A stretch of DNA of 64,000 nucleotides from Streptomyces bungoensis (GCF_001514215.1 NZ_KQ948855.1:321764-385763); one strand, 5' to 3'. Counted from the first letter of the stretch, positions 8,828-19,337 are shown. A program made the numbers and translations. Notes: generated by a model not told the origin, from the sequence alone.

Positions 8828-9682
8828 TCAGCAGCACCCCGCCGGCGGAAGCGAGCGCTTGTTCCGCGCCTCCTTGTTGCGCGCGGCAAGCAGCTCGTCG
8901 GCGGGGTAGCCGACCTCCTCCAGGGTCAGCCCGTGCGGCCGTACGACGTGGACGGCCGAGTCGCGGACCCCCGCGGCCAGCACCGTGCCGGGCCACTCGG
9001 GCCCCCGGTGCCCGTCCCCGACGAACAGCAGCGCGCCGATCAGCGAGCGCACCATGTTGTGGCAGAAGGCGTCGGCGCGGACGGTGGCGGTGATGATGCC
9101 GTCCCCGCCCCGCACCAGGCTCAGCTCCTGGAGGGTGCGGATCGTCGTGGCACCCTCGCGCTTCTTGCAGTAGGCGGCGAAGTCGTGCTCGCCGAGCAGC
9201 CGCCGCGCCGCCTCGTTCATGGCGTCGACGTCGAGCGGCCAGTCGTGCCACAGGACGTGGTTGCGCAGGATGGGGTCCACACCACCGGGGTTGTCGGTGA
9301 CCCGGTAGGCGTACCGGCGCCAGACGGCGGAGAACCGGGCGTTGAAGCCGCTCGGCGCGGGCCTCAGCGCCCACACCCGCACGTCCTTCGGCAACCGCCC
9401 GGCGAGCCGCTTGAGCAGCTTCTGGTTGTGCTCCCGCCAGACCTCCTCGGGCAGGTCGACGTGCGCCACCTGGCCGCGCGCGTGCACCCCGGCATCGGTC
9501 CGTCCGGCGACGGTCAGCTCGTACGTCTCCCGCGACCGCGTCACCGTGCGCAGGGCGTCCTCGATCTCGCCCTGCACGGTCCGCCTCCCGCCGGCCTGCT
9601 TGGCCCAGCCGTGGAAGTCGGTGCCGTCGTAGGAGACGTCGAGGCGGACGCGGACGTGCCCGGGCTGTACTTCATCACTCAC
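8828..9682 (-). CDS. truA: tRNA pseudouridine(38-40) synthase
   Basis: Isomerises uridines 38-40 in the tRNA anticodon arm. The 284-residue protein has the catalytic Asp in [13 protein letters not shown] (near residue 63), the YDGTDFHGW start and the [14 protein letters not shown] core of TruA. It is the last gene of the rpoA-rplQ neighbourhood, as in many bacteria, but a strong U-tailed terminator after rplQ separates it, so it needs readthrough or its own promoter. Converges with the 7942 gene, 7 bp apart. Confidence 0.95.
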   Translation of the reverse strand: MSDEVQPGHVRVRLDVSYDGTDFHGWAKQAGGRRTVQGEIEDALRTVTRSRETYELTVAGRTDAGVHARGQVAHVDLPEEVWREHNQKLLKRLAGRLPKDVRVWALRPAPSGFNARFSAVWRRYAYRVTDNPGGVDPILRNHVLWHDWPLDVDAMNEAARRLLGEHDFAAYCKKREGATTIRTLQELSLVRGGDGIITATVRADAFCHNMVRSLIGALLFVGDGHRGPEWPGTVLAAGVRDSAVHVVRPHGLTLEEVGYPADELLAARNKEARNKRSLPPAGCC

Positions 9683-9721
9683 GTGGAGATCCTCTCAGGG
9701 CGGTGCCCCGGGGGAAAAACG

Positions 9722-9760
9722 CGGAAGCGGGCCCGTCCACGAGGGACGGACCCGCTTCCG
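9722..9760 (-). terminator. Rho-independent terminator after rplQ
   Basis: Stem of 10 bp (CGGAAGCGGG) plus 6 bp with one mismatch, followed on the minus strand by CGTTTTT. This is the most canonical terminator in the window and marks the 3' end of the alpha-operon transcript. Confidence 0.9.
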
Positions 9761-9775
9761 GCGTCAGGCGGAGCC

Positions 9776-10270
9776 TCAGGCGTCCTTCGACTCCTCGGCG
9801 GCGGCCTCGTCGGCCGGAGCCTCGGTGGTCTCCTGCGCCTTGGCCTCGTCGGCCTCCTTGACCGCACGCTTGGTGGCGGCCTCGGCCTCACCCACGGCGT
9901 TCTGCTGCACCGTCAGCGCCTCGACCAGCTCGATGACGGCCATGGGCGCGTTGTCGCCACGGCGGTTACCGATCTTGGTGATGCGGGTGTAGCCACCGGG
10001 ACGGTTCTCGTAGCGCGGGCCGATCTCGGTGAAGAGCGTGTGGACGACGCTCTTGTCCGTGATCACCTGGAGCACCTGACGGCGGTTGTGAAGGTCGCCC
10101 TTCTTCGCCTTGGTGACCAGACGCTCGGCGTACGGACGCAGCTTGCGCGCCTTCGCCTCGGTGGTGGTGATGCGGCCGTGCTCGAACAGCGACTTCGCGA
10201 GGTTCGCGAGGAGCAGCTTCTCGTGCGCGGCACTGCCGCCCAGACGGGCACCCTTGGTGGGCTTCGGCAT
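9776..10270 (-). CDS. rplQ: 50S ribosomal protein L17
   Basis: 164 residues. The core [23 protein letters not shown] through [13 protein letters not shown] is the standard L17 fold (about 118 residues). The remaining 45 residues form an acidic Ala/Glu-rich tail, an actinobacterial addition of unknown purpose. Last ribosomal gene of the alpha operon, separated from rpoA by 161 bp containing a 10-bp hairpin. Confidence 0.97.
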   Translation of the reverse strand: MPKPTKGARLGGSAAHEKLLLANLAKSLFEHGRITTTEAKARKLRPYAERLVTKAKKGDLHNRRQVLQVITDKSVVHTLFTEIGPRYENRPGGYTRITKIGNRRGDNAPMAVIELVEALTVQQNAVGEAEAATKRAVKEADEAKAQETTEAPADEAAAEESKDA

Positions 10271-10348
10271 GGTTCTTCTCCTGTGTGTCTGCCCCGGCCG
10301 TATCAGGTACCGGAGTCAGTATCCGAGCAGGCGGTCGCCTGTCGGAGA

Positions 10349-10372
10349 CCCCGCGCCCGAAGGGGCGCGGGG
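10349..10372 (-). terminator. GC-rich hairpin between rpoA and rplQ
   Basis: CCCCGCGCCC with its perfect complement around a GAAG/CTTC tetraloop. This stem resembles a short hairpin scattered between Streptomyces genes. It has no U-tract, so it may be a partial terminator or processing site. Confidence 0.45.
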
Positions 10373-10431
10373 AACTGCGCGGCCAGCCACGGCGGGCCGG
10401 CAGCCGAAAACGGACCGGTGGGCCCGAGCTC

Positions 10432-11454
10432 TCAGTACTGCTCGGTCTCCACGAAGCCCGCGTCCGCGTCGTCGTCCGCGCCGAACGCGTCCGCCGCAGC
10501 GGTGGGGTCGAACCCGGGGGGCGAGTCCTTCAGCGCCAGGCCCATACCCGCCAGCTTCGCCTTGACCTCGTCGATCGACTTCGCACCGAAGTTGCGGATG
10601 TCGAGCAGGTCGGCCTCGGAGCGGGCGACGAGCTCACCCACGGAGTGGATGCCCTCGCGCTTGAGGCAGTTGTACGACCGAACGGTGAGCTCCAGCTCCT
10701 CGATCGGCAGCGCCAGGTCGGCGGCCAGGGCGGCGTCCGTCGGGGACGGGCCCATGTCGATGCCCTCGGCGTCGATGTTCAGCTCGCGGGCGAGACCGAA
10801 CAGCTCGACGAGCGTCTTGCCCGCGGAGGCCATGGCGTCACGGGGACGCATCGCCTGCTTGGTCTCGACGTCGACGATCAGCTTGTCGAAGTCGGTGCGC
10901 TGCTCGACACGGGTCGCCTCGACCTTGTAGGTGACCTTGAGAACCGGCGAGTAGATGGAGTCGACCGGGATACGGCCGATCTCCTGGCCCACCTGCTTGT
11001 TCTGCACGGCGGAGACGTAGCCGCGACCGCGCTCGACGGTCAGCTCCATCTCCAGCTTGCCCTTGCCGTTGAGCGTGGCGAGGACCAGGTCGGGGTTGTG
11101 CACCTCGACACCGGCCGGGGGCGCGATGTCGGCGGCGGTGACCAGACCCGGGCCCTGCTTGCGCAGGTACATCACGACCGGCTCGTCGTGCTCCGAGGAG
11201 ACGACCAGCTGCTTGATGTTGAGGATCAGGTCGGTGACGTCCTCCTTGACGCCCGGCACGGTGGTGAACTCGTGCAGGACACCGTCGATGCGGATGGACG
11301 TGACCGCCGCACCCGGGATCGAGGAGAGGAGCGTACGACGCAGGGAGTTGCCGAGGGTGTAGCCGAAGCCCGGCTCCAGCGGCTCGATCACGAACCGGGA
11401 GCGGAATTCGTCGACGACCTCTTCGGTCAACGAGGGACGCTGAGCGATCAGCAT
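10432..11454 (-). CDS. rpoA: RNA polymerase alpha subunit
   Basis: 340 residues. The N-terminal domain ([31 protein letters not shown]) drives alpha dimerisation and assembly with beta/beta'. The C-terminal domain ([23 protein letters not shown]...[16 protein letters not shown]) contacts UP elements and activators. A short acidic tail follows. Located between rpsK and rplQ as expected; rpsD is absent from this operon, which is normal for Streptomyces. Confidence 0.98.
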   Translation of the reverse strand: MLIAQRPSLTEEVVDEFRSRFVIEPLEPGFGYTLGNSLRRTLLSSIPGAAVTSIRIDGVLHEFTTVPGVKEDVTDLILNIKQLVVSSEHDEPVVMYLRKQGPGLVTAADIAPPAGVEVHNPDLVLATLNGKGKLEMELTVERGRGYVSAVQNKQVGQEIGRIPVDSIYSPVLKVTYKVEATRVEQRTDFDKLIVDVETKQAMRPRDAMASAGKTLVELFGLARELNIDAEGIDMGPSPTDAALAADLALPIEELELTVRSYNCLKREGIHSVGELVARSEADLLDIRNFGAKSIDEVKAKLAGMGLALKDSPPGFDPTAAADAFGADDDADAGFVETEQY

Positions 11455-11597
11455 GTGTGGATCAGATCCTTCAGTCGTGGGCGCCCGCTATATGACACCC
11501 GACTCAAGCCGCACCCGGAAAGGTGCGGGTATTGCAAGGGTACGGGCGGTACCGCCCCGAAGGGGAGATACCGCCCGGACCGCAGCACGCTTGGGCG

Positions 11598-12002
11598 TCA
11601 GACGCGACGACGCTTGGGCGGACGGCAGCCGTTGTGCGGGGTCGGGGTGACGTCCTGGATGGAGCCGACCTCGAGACCCGTGGCCTGCAGGGAGCGGATC
11701 GCGGTCTCACGACCGGAACCCGGGCCCTTCACGAACACGTCGACCTTGCGCATGCCGTGCTCCTGGGCGCGGCGGGCGGCCGACTCGGCGGCCATCTGCG
11801 CGGCGAACGGCGTGGACTTCCGGGAGCCCTTGAAGCCGACGTGGCCGGCGGAGGCCCAGGAGATCACGTTGCCGGACGGGTCCGTGATGGAGACGATCGT
11901 GTTGTTGAACGTGCTCTTGATGTGCGCGTGGCCGTGAGCGACGTTCTTCTTTTCCTTGCGGCGCACCTTCTTGGCAGCGCCCTGACGTCCCTTGGGGGGC
12001 AT
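11598..12002 (-). CDS. rpsK: 30S ribosomal protein S11
   Basis: 134 residues with the S11 hallmarks [51 protein letters not shown] and the basic end [11 protein letters not shown]. Sits on the 30S platform, next to mRNA at the E site. In the alpha operon between rpsM and rpoA. Confidence 0.98.
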   Translation of the reverse strand: MPPKGRQGAAKKVRRKEKKNVAHGHAHIKSTFNNTIVSITDPSGNVISWASAGHVGFKGSRKSTPFAAQMAAESAARRAQEHGMRKVDVFVKGPGSGRETAIRSLQATGLEVGSIQDVTPTPHNGCRPPKRRRV

Positions 12003-12067
12003 CTACTAACTCCTACGGGAGGTGGTCGGTCCTACAGCGAAGACCGTGGACAGGTGTCCGCTGCGGA

Positions 12068-12448
12068 CTACTTCTTGCCCGGCTTCTTCTTGCCGGCGAT
12101 GGCGCGACGCGGGCCCTTGCGGGTACGGGCGTTCGTGCTGGTGCGCTGACCGCGGACGGGCAGACCACGGCGGTGACGCAGACCCTGGTAGCAACCGATC
12201 TCGACCTTGCGGCGGATGTCGGCCTGGATCTCGCGACGGAGGTCACCCTCGGTCTTGATGTTGTTGTCGACGTACTCGCGGATCGCGACCAGCTGCTCTT
12301 CGGTCAGGTCACGGACGCGGGTGTTCGGGTCGATACCGGTCTCGGCCAGCGTCTGCTGGGAGAGGGTCCGGCCGATGCCGAACACGTAGGTCAGGGCGAC
12401 CTCCACGCGCTTTTCGCGCGGGATGTCAACACCGGAAACGCGTGCCAT
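12068..12448 (-). CDS. rpsM: 30S ribosomal protein S13
   Basis: 126 residues. Starts [25 protein letters not shown] and carries the signature [27 protein letters not shown] with a Lys-rich tail that touches the P-site tRNA. Forms head bridges B1a/B1b. About 65 bp upstream of rpsK. Confidence 0.98.
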   Translation of the reverse strand: MARVSGVDIPREKRVEVALTYVFGIGRTLSQQTLAETGIDPNTRVRDLTEEQLVAIREYVDNNIKTEGDLRREIQADIRRKVEIGCYQGLRHRRGLPVRGQRTSTNARTRKGPRRAIAGKKKPGKK

Positions 12449-12642
12449 TCAATGGCTCCTGGTGATCTTCGGAGGTCTTCCACAGAACCGGCTCCCAGCC
12501 GCCGTACCAGGTACGAACTGGGTCCCCGGCCTCCGAACCGGGGGTGTCAGACGGGTGCTCGCCCGGCTGGGTCCTGCGTATGAACAAATTCAGCTTGCGT
12601 CGCGCGAATCTCTGCGGTGGATGCAGAGGGATCGGTCCTGCG

Positions 12643-12756
12643 TCAGCCCTGGCGCTGCTTGTGGCGCGGGTTCTCGCAGATGACCATGACCCGACCGTGA
12701 CGGCGGATCACCCTGCACTTGTCGCAGATCTTCTTGACGCTCGGCTTGACCTTCAT
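12643..12756 (-). CDS. rpmJ: 50S ribosomal protein L36
   Basis: A 37-residue gene starting [19 protein letters not shown] and ending PRHKQRQG. Cys-X2-Cys plus a later Cys and His (ICENPRH) form the zinc ribbon, so this is the zinc-containing (C+) form. Too short for routine ORF calling but unmistakable, and in its conserved place between infA and rpsM. Confidence 0.97.
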   Translation of the reverse strand: MKVKPSVKKICDKCRVIRRHGRVMVICENPRHKQRQG

Positions 12757-12821
12757 GGGATTGAGGTTCTCCGGGTCAGTTGCCGGCAGCCCCGCGTGGG
12801 TACGCGGGACGTGGGCAAGAT

Positions 12822-13043
12822 CTACTTGTAGCGGTAGACGATCCGGCCACGCGTCAGGTCGTACGGAGACAGCTCCACCACGACCCGGTCGTCAGGGAGG
12901 ATGCGGATGTAGTGCATGCGCATCTTGCCGCTGATGTGTGCCAGGACCTGGTGGCCGTTCTGGAGCTCGACCTTGAACATGGCGTTCGGAAGAGACTCGA
13001 CGACAGTGCCCTCGATCTCGATGGCACCTTGCTTCTTGGCCAC
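12822..13043 (-). CDS. infA: Translation initiation factor IF-1
   Basis: 73 residues, a single S1-type OB fold: [23 protein letters not shown] through [23 protein letters not shown]. Binds the 30S A site and helps IF-2/IF-3 select the start codon. Usual neighbours map and rpmJ. Confidence 0.98.
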   Translation of the reverse strand: MAKKQGAIEIEGTVVESLPNAMFKVELQNGHQVLAHISGKMRMHYIRILPDDRVVVELSPYDLTRGRIVYRYK

Positions 13044-13195
13044 GCTTCGCCCTTCGAATCGACTACCTTGATCGACTCACGAGCTTTCCCTTGCGGGCGC
13101 ATGCGGACATGCGGGTGCACGAGAGCCGACGAGTCAGTCTACGTCAGCGCACCCGGAAACACGAATCGAGGAAGTCTGCCCCGCACCGGTGATCG

Positions 13196-14032
13196 TCATG
13201 CGAGCGGGTCGGGGGCCGCCGTCACGCCGTGCTCCGCCAGCTTCGCCCGGCCTCCGTCCGGGGCCGTCAGCACCAGGGGGCCCTGCTCGGTCAGGGCGAC
13301 CGAGTGCTCCCAGTGGGAGGACCAGGTGCCGTCCGTCGTGATGACCGTCCAGTCGTCCGACAGGACCTCCGTCTTCGGCGTGCCCAGCGACACCATCGGC
13401 TCGATGGCGAGGCAGAGGCCGGGGACCAGCTTCGGGCCCTTGCCGCGGCGGCGGTCGACGTAGTTCAGCAGGTGCGGGTCCATGTGCATCTCGGTGCCGA
13501 TGCCGTGGCCGCCGTAGTCCTCGATGATCCCGTACTTGCCGCCGCCCGGCTTCGGCTGGCGGCGGATGTAGGTCTCGACGGCGCGGGAGATGTCGACGAG
13601 GCGGTTGCCCTGCTTCATGGCCGCGATGCCGGCCCACATCGACTCCTCGGTCACCCGGGAGAGCTCGATCAGCTCCGGGGCGTGACCGGAGCCGACGAAG
13701 GCGGTGTAGGCGGCGTCGCCGTGCCAGCCGTCGACGATCGCTCCGCAGTCGATGGAGATGATGTCGCCGTCCTTGAGGACGACGTCGTCGGAGGGGATGC
13801 CGTGGACGACGACGTCGTTCACGGAGGTGCAGATGGTCGCGGGGAAACCGCCGTACCCCAGGAAGTTCGACTTGGCGCCGTGCTCGGCGAGGACCTTGCG
13901 GGCGACCTCGTCCAGGTCCTTGGTGCTGGCGCCGGGGACCGCCGCCTCCCGGGTGGCCGCGTGGATCGCGGCGACCACCAGCCCCGCCGCACGCATCTTC
14001 GCGATCTGCTCGGGGCTCTTGATCTGCACCAT
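13196..14032 (-). CDS. map: Methionine aminopeptidase, type I
   Basis: Removes the initiator Met from nascent proteins. The 278-residue protein has the pita-bread fold's five metal ligands recognisable: Asp in ISIDCGA, Asp in WHGDAAYTA, His in GHGIGTEMH, Glu in AIEPMV and Glu in SSHWEHSVAL. The conserved His of VHGIPSDD is also present. In the secY-adk-map-infA run. Confidence 0.96.
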   Translation of the reverse strand: MVQIKSPEQIAKMRAAGLVVAAIHAATREAAVPGASTKDLDEVARKVLAEHGAKSNFLGYGGFPATICTSVNDVVVHGIPSDDVVLKDGDIISIDCGAIVDGWHGDAAYTAFVGSGHAPELIELSRVTEESMWAGIAAMKQGNRLVDISRAVETYIRRQPKPGGGKYGIIEDYGGHGIGTEMHMDPHLLNYVDRRRGKGPKLVPGLCLAIEPMVSLGTPKTEVLSDDWTVITTDGTWSSHWEHSVALTEQGPLVLTAPDGGRAKLAEHGVTAAPDPLA

Positions 14033-14130
14033 GGGGGCCTGCGCTCTCCGTCACTCACGTCGACTGGGGTACGTACACAACACTACGGCCGCGGCGCCCG
14101 CCAGGGCACCGCGGCCGGAAGGACCGCGAT

Positions 14131-14796
14131 CTACTTGTTCTCGGCCTTCTCGCGCTTGAGGGCCTCCAGCGCCCGCTCCGTGATCTCGTCCACCGGGCCC
14201 AGGGAGGAGATGGTCACGACCAGGCCCTGCGCCTTGTAGTAGTCGATGATCGGCTCGGTCTGCGTGTGGTAGACCTCGAGCCGGGTGCGGACGGTGTCCT
14301 CGGAGTCGTCGTCGCGCTGGTACAGCTCGCCGCCGCACACGTCGCAGACGCCCTCCTGCTTCGGCGCGCTGTACGTCACGTGGAAGACGTGGCTGGAGTC
14401 GTTGCGGCAGATGCGCCGGCCGGCGATCCGCTTGACGACCTCCTCCTCCGGGACCTCCAGGTCCAGGACGGCGTCCAGCTTGATGCCCTCGGACTCCAGC
14501 AGCTCGTCGAGCGCCTCGGCCTGCGAGACGTTGCGCGGGAAGCCGTCCAGCAGGAAGCCGCGCGCGGCGTCCGGCTGCTCCATGCGGTCCTTGGCCATCG
14601 CGATGGTGACCTCGTCGGGTACGAGGTTGCCGGCGTCCATGTAGGACTTCGCGAGCTTGCCCAGCTCCGTCTGGCGGCTGATGTTGGCGCGGAACAGGTC
14701 ACCCGTGGAGATGTGCGGGATGGCCAGCTTCTCTGCGAGCCGGACGGCCTGCGTTCCCTTACCGGCACCCGGCGGCCCGACGAGGACGATACGCAT
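14131..14796 (-). CDS. adk: Adenylate kinase
   Basis: AMP + ATP to 2 ADP. 221 residues with P-loop GPPGAGKGTQA (residues 7-17), AMP-binding region STGDLFRA, and DGFPRNVSQAEAL. The LID domain is the long form with a zinc-type Cys set (ICRNDSSHVF and GVCDVCGGELYQRDDD); one of the usual four ligands is replaced, with His available. Its ATG overlaps the secY stop (TGATG), so translation is coupled. Confidence 0.96.
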   Translation of the reverse strand: MRIVLVGPPGAGKGTQAVRLAEKLAIPHISTGDLFRANISRQTELGKLAKSYMDAGNLVPDEVTIAMAKDRMEQPDAARGFLLDGFPRNVSQAEALDELLESEGIKLDAVLDLEVPEEEVVKRIAGRRICRNDSSHVFHVTYSAPKQEGVCDVCGGELYQRDDDSEDTVRTRLEVYHTQTEPIIDYYKAQGLVVTISSLGPVDEITERALEALKREKAENK

Positions 14797-16109
14797 CAGC
14801 GGAGGAACCCTTCGTAATTGCGCTGCTGGAGCTGGCTCTCGATCTGCTTCACCGTCTCCAGACCCACACCCACGATGATCAGGATGCTCGTCCCGCCGAA
14901 CGGGAAGTTCTGGTTCGCGTTGAAGCCCACCAACGCCATTGTCGGCACGAGAGCGATCAGACCCAGGTACAGCGAACCCGGCCAGGTGATCCGGTTGAGC
15001 ACGTAGCTGAGGTACTCAGCGGTCGGTCGGCCAGCCCGGATGCCCGGGATGAAGCCACCATACTTCTTCATGTTGTCGGCGACTTCCTCGGGGTTGAAGG
15101 AGATCGCCACGTAGAAGAACGCGAAGAAAACGATGAGCAAGAAGTACGAAGTGATGTAAATCGGGTGATCACCCTTGGTCAGATTCTGGGTGACCCACTG
15201 CTTCCAGCCCGAGTTGCCCCCCGCGAACTGCGCCACCAGTGCCGGGATGTACAGCAGCGACGAGGCGAAGATGACCGGAATCACACCGGCCTGGTTCACC
15301 TTGAGCGGGATGTACGTGGACGTACCGCCGTAGGAGCGCCGGCCGATCATGCGCTTCGCGTACTGCACGGGGATGCGCCGCTGGGCCTGCTCGACGAAGA
15401 CGACGAGCGCGACCATCACCAGGCCGACCAGGATGACGGTGCCGAACTCGATCCAGCCGCCGGCCAGAGTGCCCTGCTTCTTGATGGCCCACAGGTTGCC
15501 CGGGAAGGTCGCGGCGATCGAGATGAACATCAGGATCGACATGCCGTTGCCGATGCCGCGGTCGGTGATCAGCTCGCCGAGCCACATCACGACGGCCGTA
15601 CCGGCGGTCATGCAGATCACCATGGTGATCGTGGAGAAGATCGCCTGGTCCGGGACGATGCTCGAGGCGACCGAGCAGCCGCTGAACAGGGCGCCGCTGC
15701 GGGCGGTGGCGACCAGGCCGGTGCCCTGGAGGATGGCGAGCGCCACCGTCAGGTACCGGGTGTACTGCGTGATCTTCGTCGTGCCGGCCTGGCCCTCCTT
15801 CTTCAGGGCTTCCAGGCGCGGGATGACCACGGTCAGCAGCTGAAGGATGATGCTGGCCGTGATGTACGGCATGATCCCGAGCGCGAAGACCGTGATCTGC
15901 AGCAGCGCACCGCCGCTGAACATGTTCACGAGTCCGAAGAGGCCCTGATTGGCCCCCGCCTCGCCGACACACTGCTGGACGGCCTTGTAGTTGACGCCGG
16001 GGATCGGGACGTGGGTACCGACCCGGTAGACCACGATGATGCCCAGCGTGAAGAGCAGCTTCTTGCGCAGGTCGGGCGTCCTGAACGCCCGGGCGAACGC
16101 GGTGAGCAC
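14796..16109 (-). CDS. secY: Preprotein translocase subunit SecY
   Basis: 437 residues, ten predicted membrane helices, central channel of the Sec translocon. Recognisable are PIPGVNYKAVQQ near the N-terminus, ALGIMPYITASIILQLL, the cytosolic loop KRMIGRRSYGGTSTYIPLKVNQAGVIPVIFASSLL, and GIRAGRPTAEYL near the end. A perfect 17-bp hairpin upstream, just after rplO, suggests that secY-adk-map are partly uncoupled from the spc genes and have their own promoter in the 190-bp gap. Confidence 0.98.
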   Translation of the reverse strand: MLTAFARAFRTPDLRKKLLFTLGIIVVYRVGTHVPIPGVNYKAVQQCVGEAGANQGLFGLVNMFSGGALLQITVFALGIMPYITASIILQLLTVVIPRLEALKKEGQAGTTKITQYTRYLTVALAILQGTGLVATARSGALFSGCSVASSIVPDQAIFSTITMVICMTAGTAVVMWLGELITDRGIGNGMSILMFISIAATFPGNLWAIKKQGTLAGGWIEFGTVILVGLVMVALVVFVEQAQRRIPVQYAKRMIGRRSYGGTSTYIPLKVNQAGVIPVIFASSLLYIPALVAQFAGGNSGWKQWVTQNLTKGDHPIYITSYFLLIVFFAFFYVAISFNPEEVADNMKKYGGFIPGIRAGRPTAEYLSYVLNRITWPGSLYLGLIALVPTMALVGFNANQNFPFGGTSILIIVGVGLETVKQIESQLQQRNYEGFLR

Positions 16110-16226
16110 GGTGCCTCCTGCGACCCCCGCGCAACTGCGTCAAGGGTGACGGTCTTGAGGTTCGACGAATACGAAAAAGAACAGTGCAGGCCACCTTACC
16201 GGCGACACTGCCCCCCTTGGAACGAC

Positions 16227-16263
16227 CGACCGGGGATACCTCATTGTGAGGTATCCCCGGTCG
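16227..16263 (-). terminator. Strong hairpin between rplO and secY
   Basis: A perfect 17-bp inverted repeat (CGACCGGGGATACCTCA and its complement) with a 3-nt loop, 38 nt after the rplO stop. It lacks a U-run but is the longest uninterrupted stem in the superoperon; it probably terminates or attenuates the rpsJ-rplO transcript. Confidence 0.75.
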
Positions 16264-16300
16264 GGTTCGTTTACGACATCGAGCGTCCGCCTGAAGGGAC

Positions 16301-16756
16301 TCAGACCAGCTCGGTGACCGTGCCGCCGGCGGCGGTGATCTTCTCCTTGGCGGAGCCGGAGACGGCGTCGACCGTCACCTGCAGCGCCACGGAGACCTCG
16401 CCCTGGCCGAGGACCTTGACGAGGCTGTTCTTGCGAACGGCACCCTTGGCCACGAGACCCTCGACGGTGACCTCGCCACCCTCCGGGTACAGCGCGGCCA
16501 GCTTGTCGAGGTTCACGACCTGGTACTCGGTCTTGAACGGGTTCTTGAAGCCCTTCAGCTTCGGGAGGCGCATGTGGAGGGGCATCTGCCCACCCTCGAA
16601 GCGCTCCGGAACCTGGTAGCGGGCCTTCGTGCCCTTGGTACCACGACCGGCCGTCTTACCCTTCGACGCCTCACCACGACCGACACGGGTCTTGGCGGTC
16701 TTGGCGCCCGGGGCGGGACGGAGGTTGTGGATCTTGAGCGGGTTGTTCTCCGCCAT
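16301..16756 (-). CDS. rplO: 50S ribosomal protein L15
   Basis: 151 residues beginning [20 protein letters not shown] with the Gly-rich [18 protein letters not shown] stretch that threads into 23S rRNA, and a C-terminal globular domain ending [13 protein letters not shown] at 16756 is two bases downstream of the rpmD stop. Last gene before the 17-bp terminator-like hairpin. Confidence 0.97.
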   Translation of the reverse strand: MAENNPLKIHNLRPAPGAKTAKTRVGRGEASKGKTAGRGTKGTKARYQVPERFEGGQMPLHMRLPKLKGFKNPFKTEYQVVNLDKLAALYPEGGEVTVEGLVAKGAVRKNSLVKVLGQGEVSVALQVTVDAVSGSAKEKITAAGGTVTELV

Positions 16757-16758
16757 GA

Positions 16759-16941
16759 TCAGTCGACCTCCTCGACCGTCACGAGGTGGCGGACGGTGTG
16801 CACCATGCCGCGGAACTCGGGGCGGTCCTCCTTGACGACCTGCGTGTTGATGCCCTTGAGACCAAGGGAGCGCAGGGTGTCGCGGTGGTTCTGCTTGCTG
16901 CCGATGTAGGACTTGACCTGCGTGATCTTGAGCTGCGCCAT
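16759..16941 (-). CDS. rpmD: 50S ribosomal protein L30
   Basis: 60 residues, [20 protein letters not shown] through [10 protein letters not shown], the short ferredoxin-like L30. Longer upstream extension in the same frame is antisense to nothing conserved and is rejected. Begins two bases after rpsE and ends two bases before rplO. Confidence 0.97.
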   Translation of the reverse strand: MAQLKITQVKSYIGSKQNHRDTLRSLGLKGINTQVVKEDRPEFRGMVHTVRHLVTVEEVD

Positions 16942-16943
16942 GA

Positions 16944-17549
16944 TTACGCACCCACCCCGGCACGCGCACGCAGCAGGGCCGCGGGAGCGACGTCCTCGAG
17001 GGGCAGACCACGGCGGGCCGCGATCTCCTCGGGACGCTGCAGACCCTTCAGGGCCTCCACGGTGGCGTGCACGATGTTGATGGCGTTGTCGGAGCCGAGC
17101 GACTTCGACAGCACGTCGTGGATACCGGCGCACTCGAGCACGGCACGCACCGGACCACCGGCGATGACGCCGGTACCCGGGGACGCGGGCTTGAGCAGCA
17201 CGACGCCGGCAGCCTTCTCACCCTGGATGGGGTGGGGGATGGTGCCCTGGATCCGGGGGACCTTGAAGAAGTGCTTCTTGGCCTCCTCAACACCCTTGGC
17301 GATGGCGGCCGGCACCTCCTTGGCCTTGCCGTAACCGACACCCACGGTGCCGTCACCGTCGCCCACCACGACCAGCGCGGTGAAGCTGAAGCGACGACCA
17401 CCCTTCACAACCTTGGCGACGCGGTTGATCGCGACGACACGCTCGACGTACGCGGTCTTCTCGGCGGCAGCAGCGCCGCCGTCACGGCCCTTCCGGTCCC
17501 GCCGCTCGCCGCCACCGGCACCGCCACCGCGGCGCTGGGGTCCAGCCAT
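16944..17549 (-). CDS. rpsE: 30S ribosomal protein S5
   Basis: 201 residues. A Gly/Arg-rich N-terminal tail of about 30 residues precedes the double-stranded RNA binding-like domain ([34 protein letters not shown]) and the C-terminal GHMP-like fold ending in LRARAGVGA. The VVKGGRR loop is where spectinomycin resistance changes fall; it looks wild type. Between rplR and rpmD. Confidence 0.97.
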   Translation of the reverse strand: MAGPQRRGGGAGGGERRDRKGRDGGAAAAEKTAYVERVVAINRVAKVVKGGRRFSFTALVVVGDGDGTVGVGYGKAKEVPAAIAKGVEEAKKHFFKVPRIQGTIPHPIQGEKAAGVVLLKPASPGTGVIAGGPVRAVLECAGIHDVLSKSLGSDNAINIVHATVEALKGLQRPEEIAARRGLPLEDVAPAALLRARAGVGA

Positions 17550-17588
17550 TGGAATTACCTCTCTCTGTTTCCGCTAGCTACGGCAGGC

Positions 17589-17972
17589 TCAGAACTTGAG
17601 CCCGGCTTCGCGGGCGGCGTCCGCCAGGGCGGCGATGCGCCCGGCGTACTGGTTGCCACCACGGTCGAACACGACAGCCTCGACACCGGCGGCCTTGGCG
17701 CGCTCGGCGACCAGGGCGCCGACCTGCTTGGCCTGCGCCGACTTGTCGCCCTCGCCACCGCGGACGGACGCGTCCAGGGTGGACGCCGACGCCAGGGTGT
17801 GGCCCTTGAGGTCGTCGATCACCTGCGCCACGATGTGGCGGTTGGAGCGGGTCACGACCAGACGGGGACGCTCCGCCGTACCGGCGATCCGCTTGCGGAT
17901 CCGGATGTGACGGCGCTTGATCGCGGCGCGCTTGTAGGCGTCGCCCTTGAGGATCTTCTGCCCGTATGCCAT
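17589..17972 (-). CDS. rplR: 50S ribosomal protein L18
   Basis: 127 residues: [35 protein letters not shown] through [26 protein letters not shown]. Binds 5S rRNA with L5. Starts 4 nt after rplF. Confidence 0.97.
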   Translation of the reverse strand: MAYGQKILKGDAYKRAAIKRRHIRIRKRIAGTAERPRLVVTRSNRHIVAQVIDDLKGHTLASASTLDASVRGGEGDKSAQAKQVGALVAERAKAAGVEAVVFDRGGNQYAGRIAALADAAREAGLKF

Positions 17973-17975
17973 GGC

Positions 17976-18515
17976 TTACTTACCCGCCTTTCCGACCTTG
18001 CGGCGGATGACTTCGCCCTCGTACTTGACACCCTTGGCCTTGTACGGGTCGGGCTTGCGCAGCTTGCGGATGTTGGCCGCAACCTCGCCGACCTTCTGCT
18101 TGTCGATGCCCTCGACCTGGAAGCGGGTCGGGGTCTCCACCTTGAAGGTGATGCCCTCGGGCGCCTCGACGACGATCGGGTGGCTGTAGCCCAGAGCGAA
18201 CTCGAGGTTCGAACCCTTGGCGGTCACGCGGTAACCGACACCGCTGATCTCGAGCTTCTTCACGTAACCCTGGGTCACGCCGGTGATCATGTTCGCCACC
18301 AGCGTGCGGGACAGGCCGTGGAGAGCCTTGTTCTGACGCTCGTCGTTCGGGCGGGTGACGTTCAGAACGCCGTCCTCACCCTTGACGATCTCGATCGGCG
18401 CCACGACGGTGTGGGTCAGCTCGCCCTTGGGGCCCTTGACCGAGACCGTACGGCCGTCGATGGTGACGTCCACGCCGGCGGGAACCGTGATGGGGAGCTT
18501 GCCAATACGCGACAT
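17976..18515 (-). CDS. rplF: 50S ribosomal protein L6
   Basis: 179 residues, two tandem L6 folds; starts [19 protein letters not shown] and ends with the L6 signature region [28 protein letters not shown]. Lies near the GTPase centre of the large subunit. Confidence 0.97.
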   Translation of the reverse strand: MSRIGKLPITVPAGVDVTIDGRTVSVKGPKGELTHTVVAPIEIVKGEDGVLNVTRPNDERQNKALHGLSRTLVANMITGVTQGYVKKLEISGVGYRVTAKGSNLEFALGYSHPIVVEAPEGITFKVETPTRFQVEGIDKQKVGEVAANIRKLRKPDPYKAKGVKYEGEVIRRKVGKAGK

Positions 18516-18539
18516 AGCTGTTTCCTCCGTTCCCTTCCG

Positions 18540-18938
18540 CTACCAGACGTAGGCGAGGACTTCCCCACCCACGCCCTTCTTGCCGGCCTGCTTGTCGGTG
18601 AGGAGCCCGTGCGACGTGGAGATGATCGCCACGCCCAGGCCGCCGAGCACCTTCGGCAGGTTGGTGGACTTCGCGTACACCCGGAGACCGGGCTTGGAGA
18701 TCCGCTTGATGCCCGCGATGGAGCGCTCACGGTTCGGGCCGAACTTCAGCTCGAGGACGAGGTTCTTGCCGACCTCGGCGTCCTCGACCTTCCAGCCCGT
18801 GATGAAGCCCTCCTGCTGGAGGATCTCCGCGATGTGAGACTTGATCTTCGACGCCGGCATCGTCACGGAGTCGTGGTATGCCGAGTTCGCGTTACGCAGA
18901 CGCGTAAGCATGTCTGCGATCGGATCAGTCATGGTCAT
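18540..18938 (-). CDS. rpsH: 30S ribosomal protein S8
   Basis: 132 residues, [20 protein letters not shown]... through [26 protein letters not shown], the 16S-rRNA-binding C-terminal motif. S8 is the classic translational repressor of the spc operon in E. coli; whether it acts so here is unknown. A 213-bp gap separates it from rpsN. Confidence 0.97.
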   Translation of the reverse strand: MTMTDPIADMLTRLRNANSAYHDSVTMPASKIKSHIAEILQQEGFITGWKVEDAEVGKNLVLELKFGPNRERSIAGIKRISKPGLRVYAKSTNLPKVLGGLGVAIISTSHGLLTDKQAGKKGVGGEVLAYVW

Positions 18939-19151
18939 GAATTGGCCTGTGGCCTTTCTCGCCGGGGTTTCCTATATGCGCCATCCCTCTCCCCGTACTT
19001 CTGCAGACGGGACGGGTGCGGTGCGGGGACCTACGGCGTAGTAAGTCGTTCAGGGCGGCAGAGCCCAACCCCACAAGCCTACGGCATGCGGGGGTCGGGC
19101 CCTGCCGTCCCGGTTGCTTACCGAGAGGTCCAGGAATCCCTAAAGGGGGGA

Positions 19152-19337
19152 TTACCAGGAGCTCTTGGTCACGCCCGGCAGCTCGCCACGGTGAGCCATC
19201 TCACGAAGGCACACGCGGCAGAGGCCGAACTTGCGGTAGACGGAGTGCGGACGGCCGCAGCGCTGGCAGCGGGTGTAGCCACGCACACCGAACTTGGGCT
19301 TGCGAGCAGCCTTGGCAATCAGAGCCTTCTTCGCCAT
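19152..19337 (-). CDS. rpsN: 30S ribosomal protein S14, type Z (zinc)
   Basis: 61 residues from [21 protein letters not shown]. Two Cys-X2-Cys pairs (RCQRCGR and LCRVCLRE) make the zinc-binding C+ form. Streptomycetes usually keep a zinc-free paralogue elsewhere under zinc control. The ATG at 19337 is preferred over one 9 bp upstream because the family starts MAKK and the upstream site overlaps rplE. Confidence 0.96.
   Translation of the reverse strand: MAKKALIAKAARKPKFGVRGYTRCQRCGRPHSVYRKFGLCRVCLREMAHRGELPGVTKSSW

Noticed and set aside
12449..12642. Possible small gene between rpmJ and rpsM
   Set aside because: Frames lack a ribosome site and protein-like composition; regarded as operon spacer.
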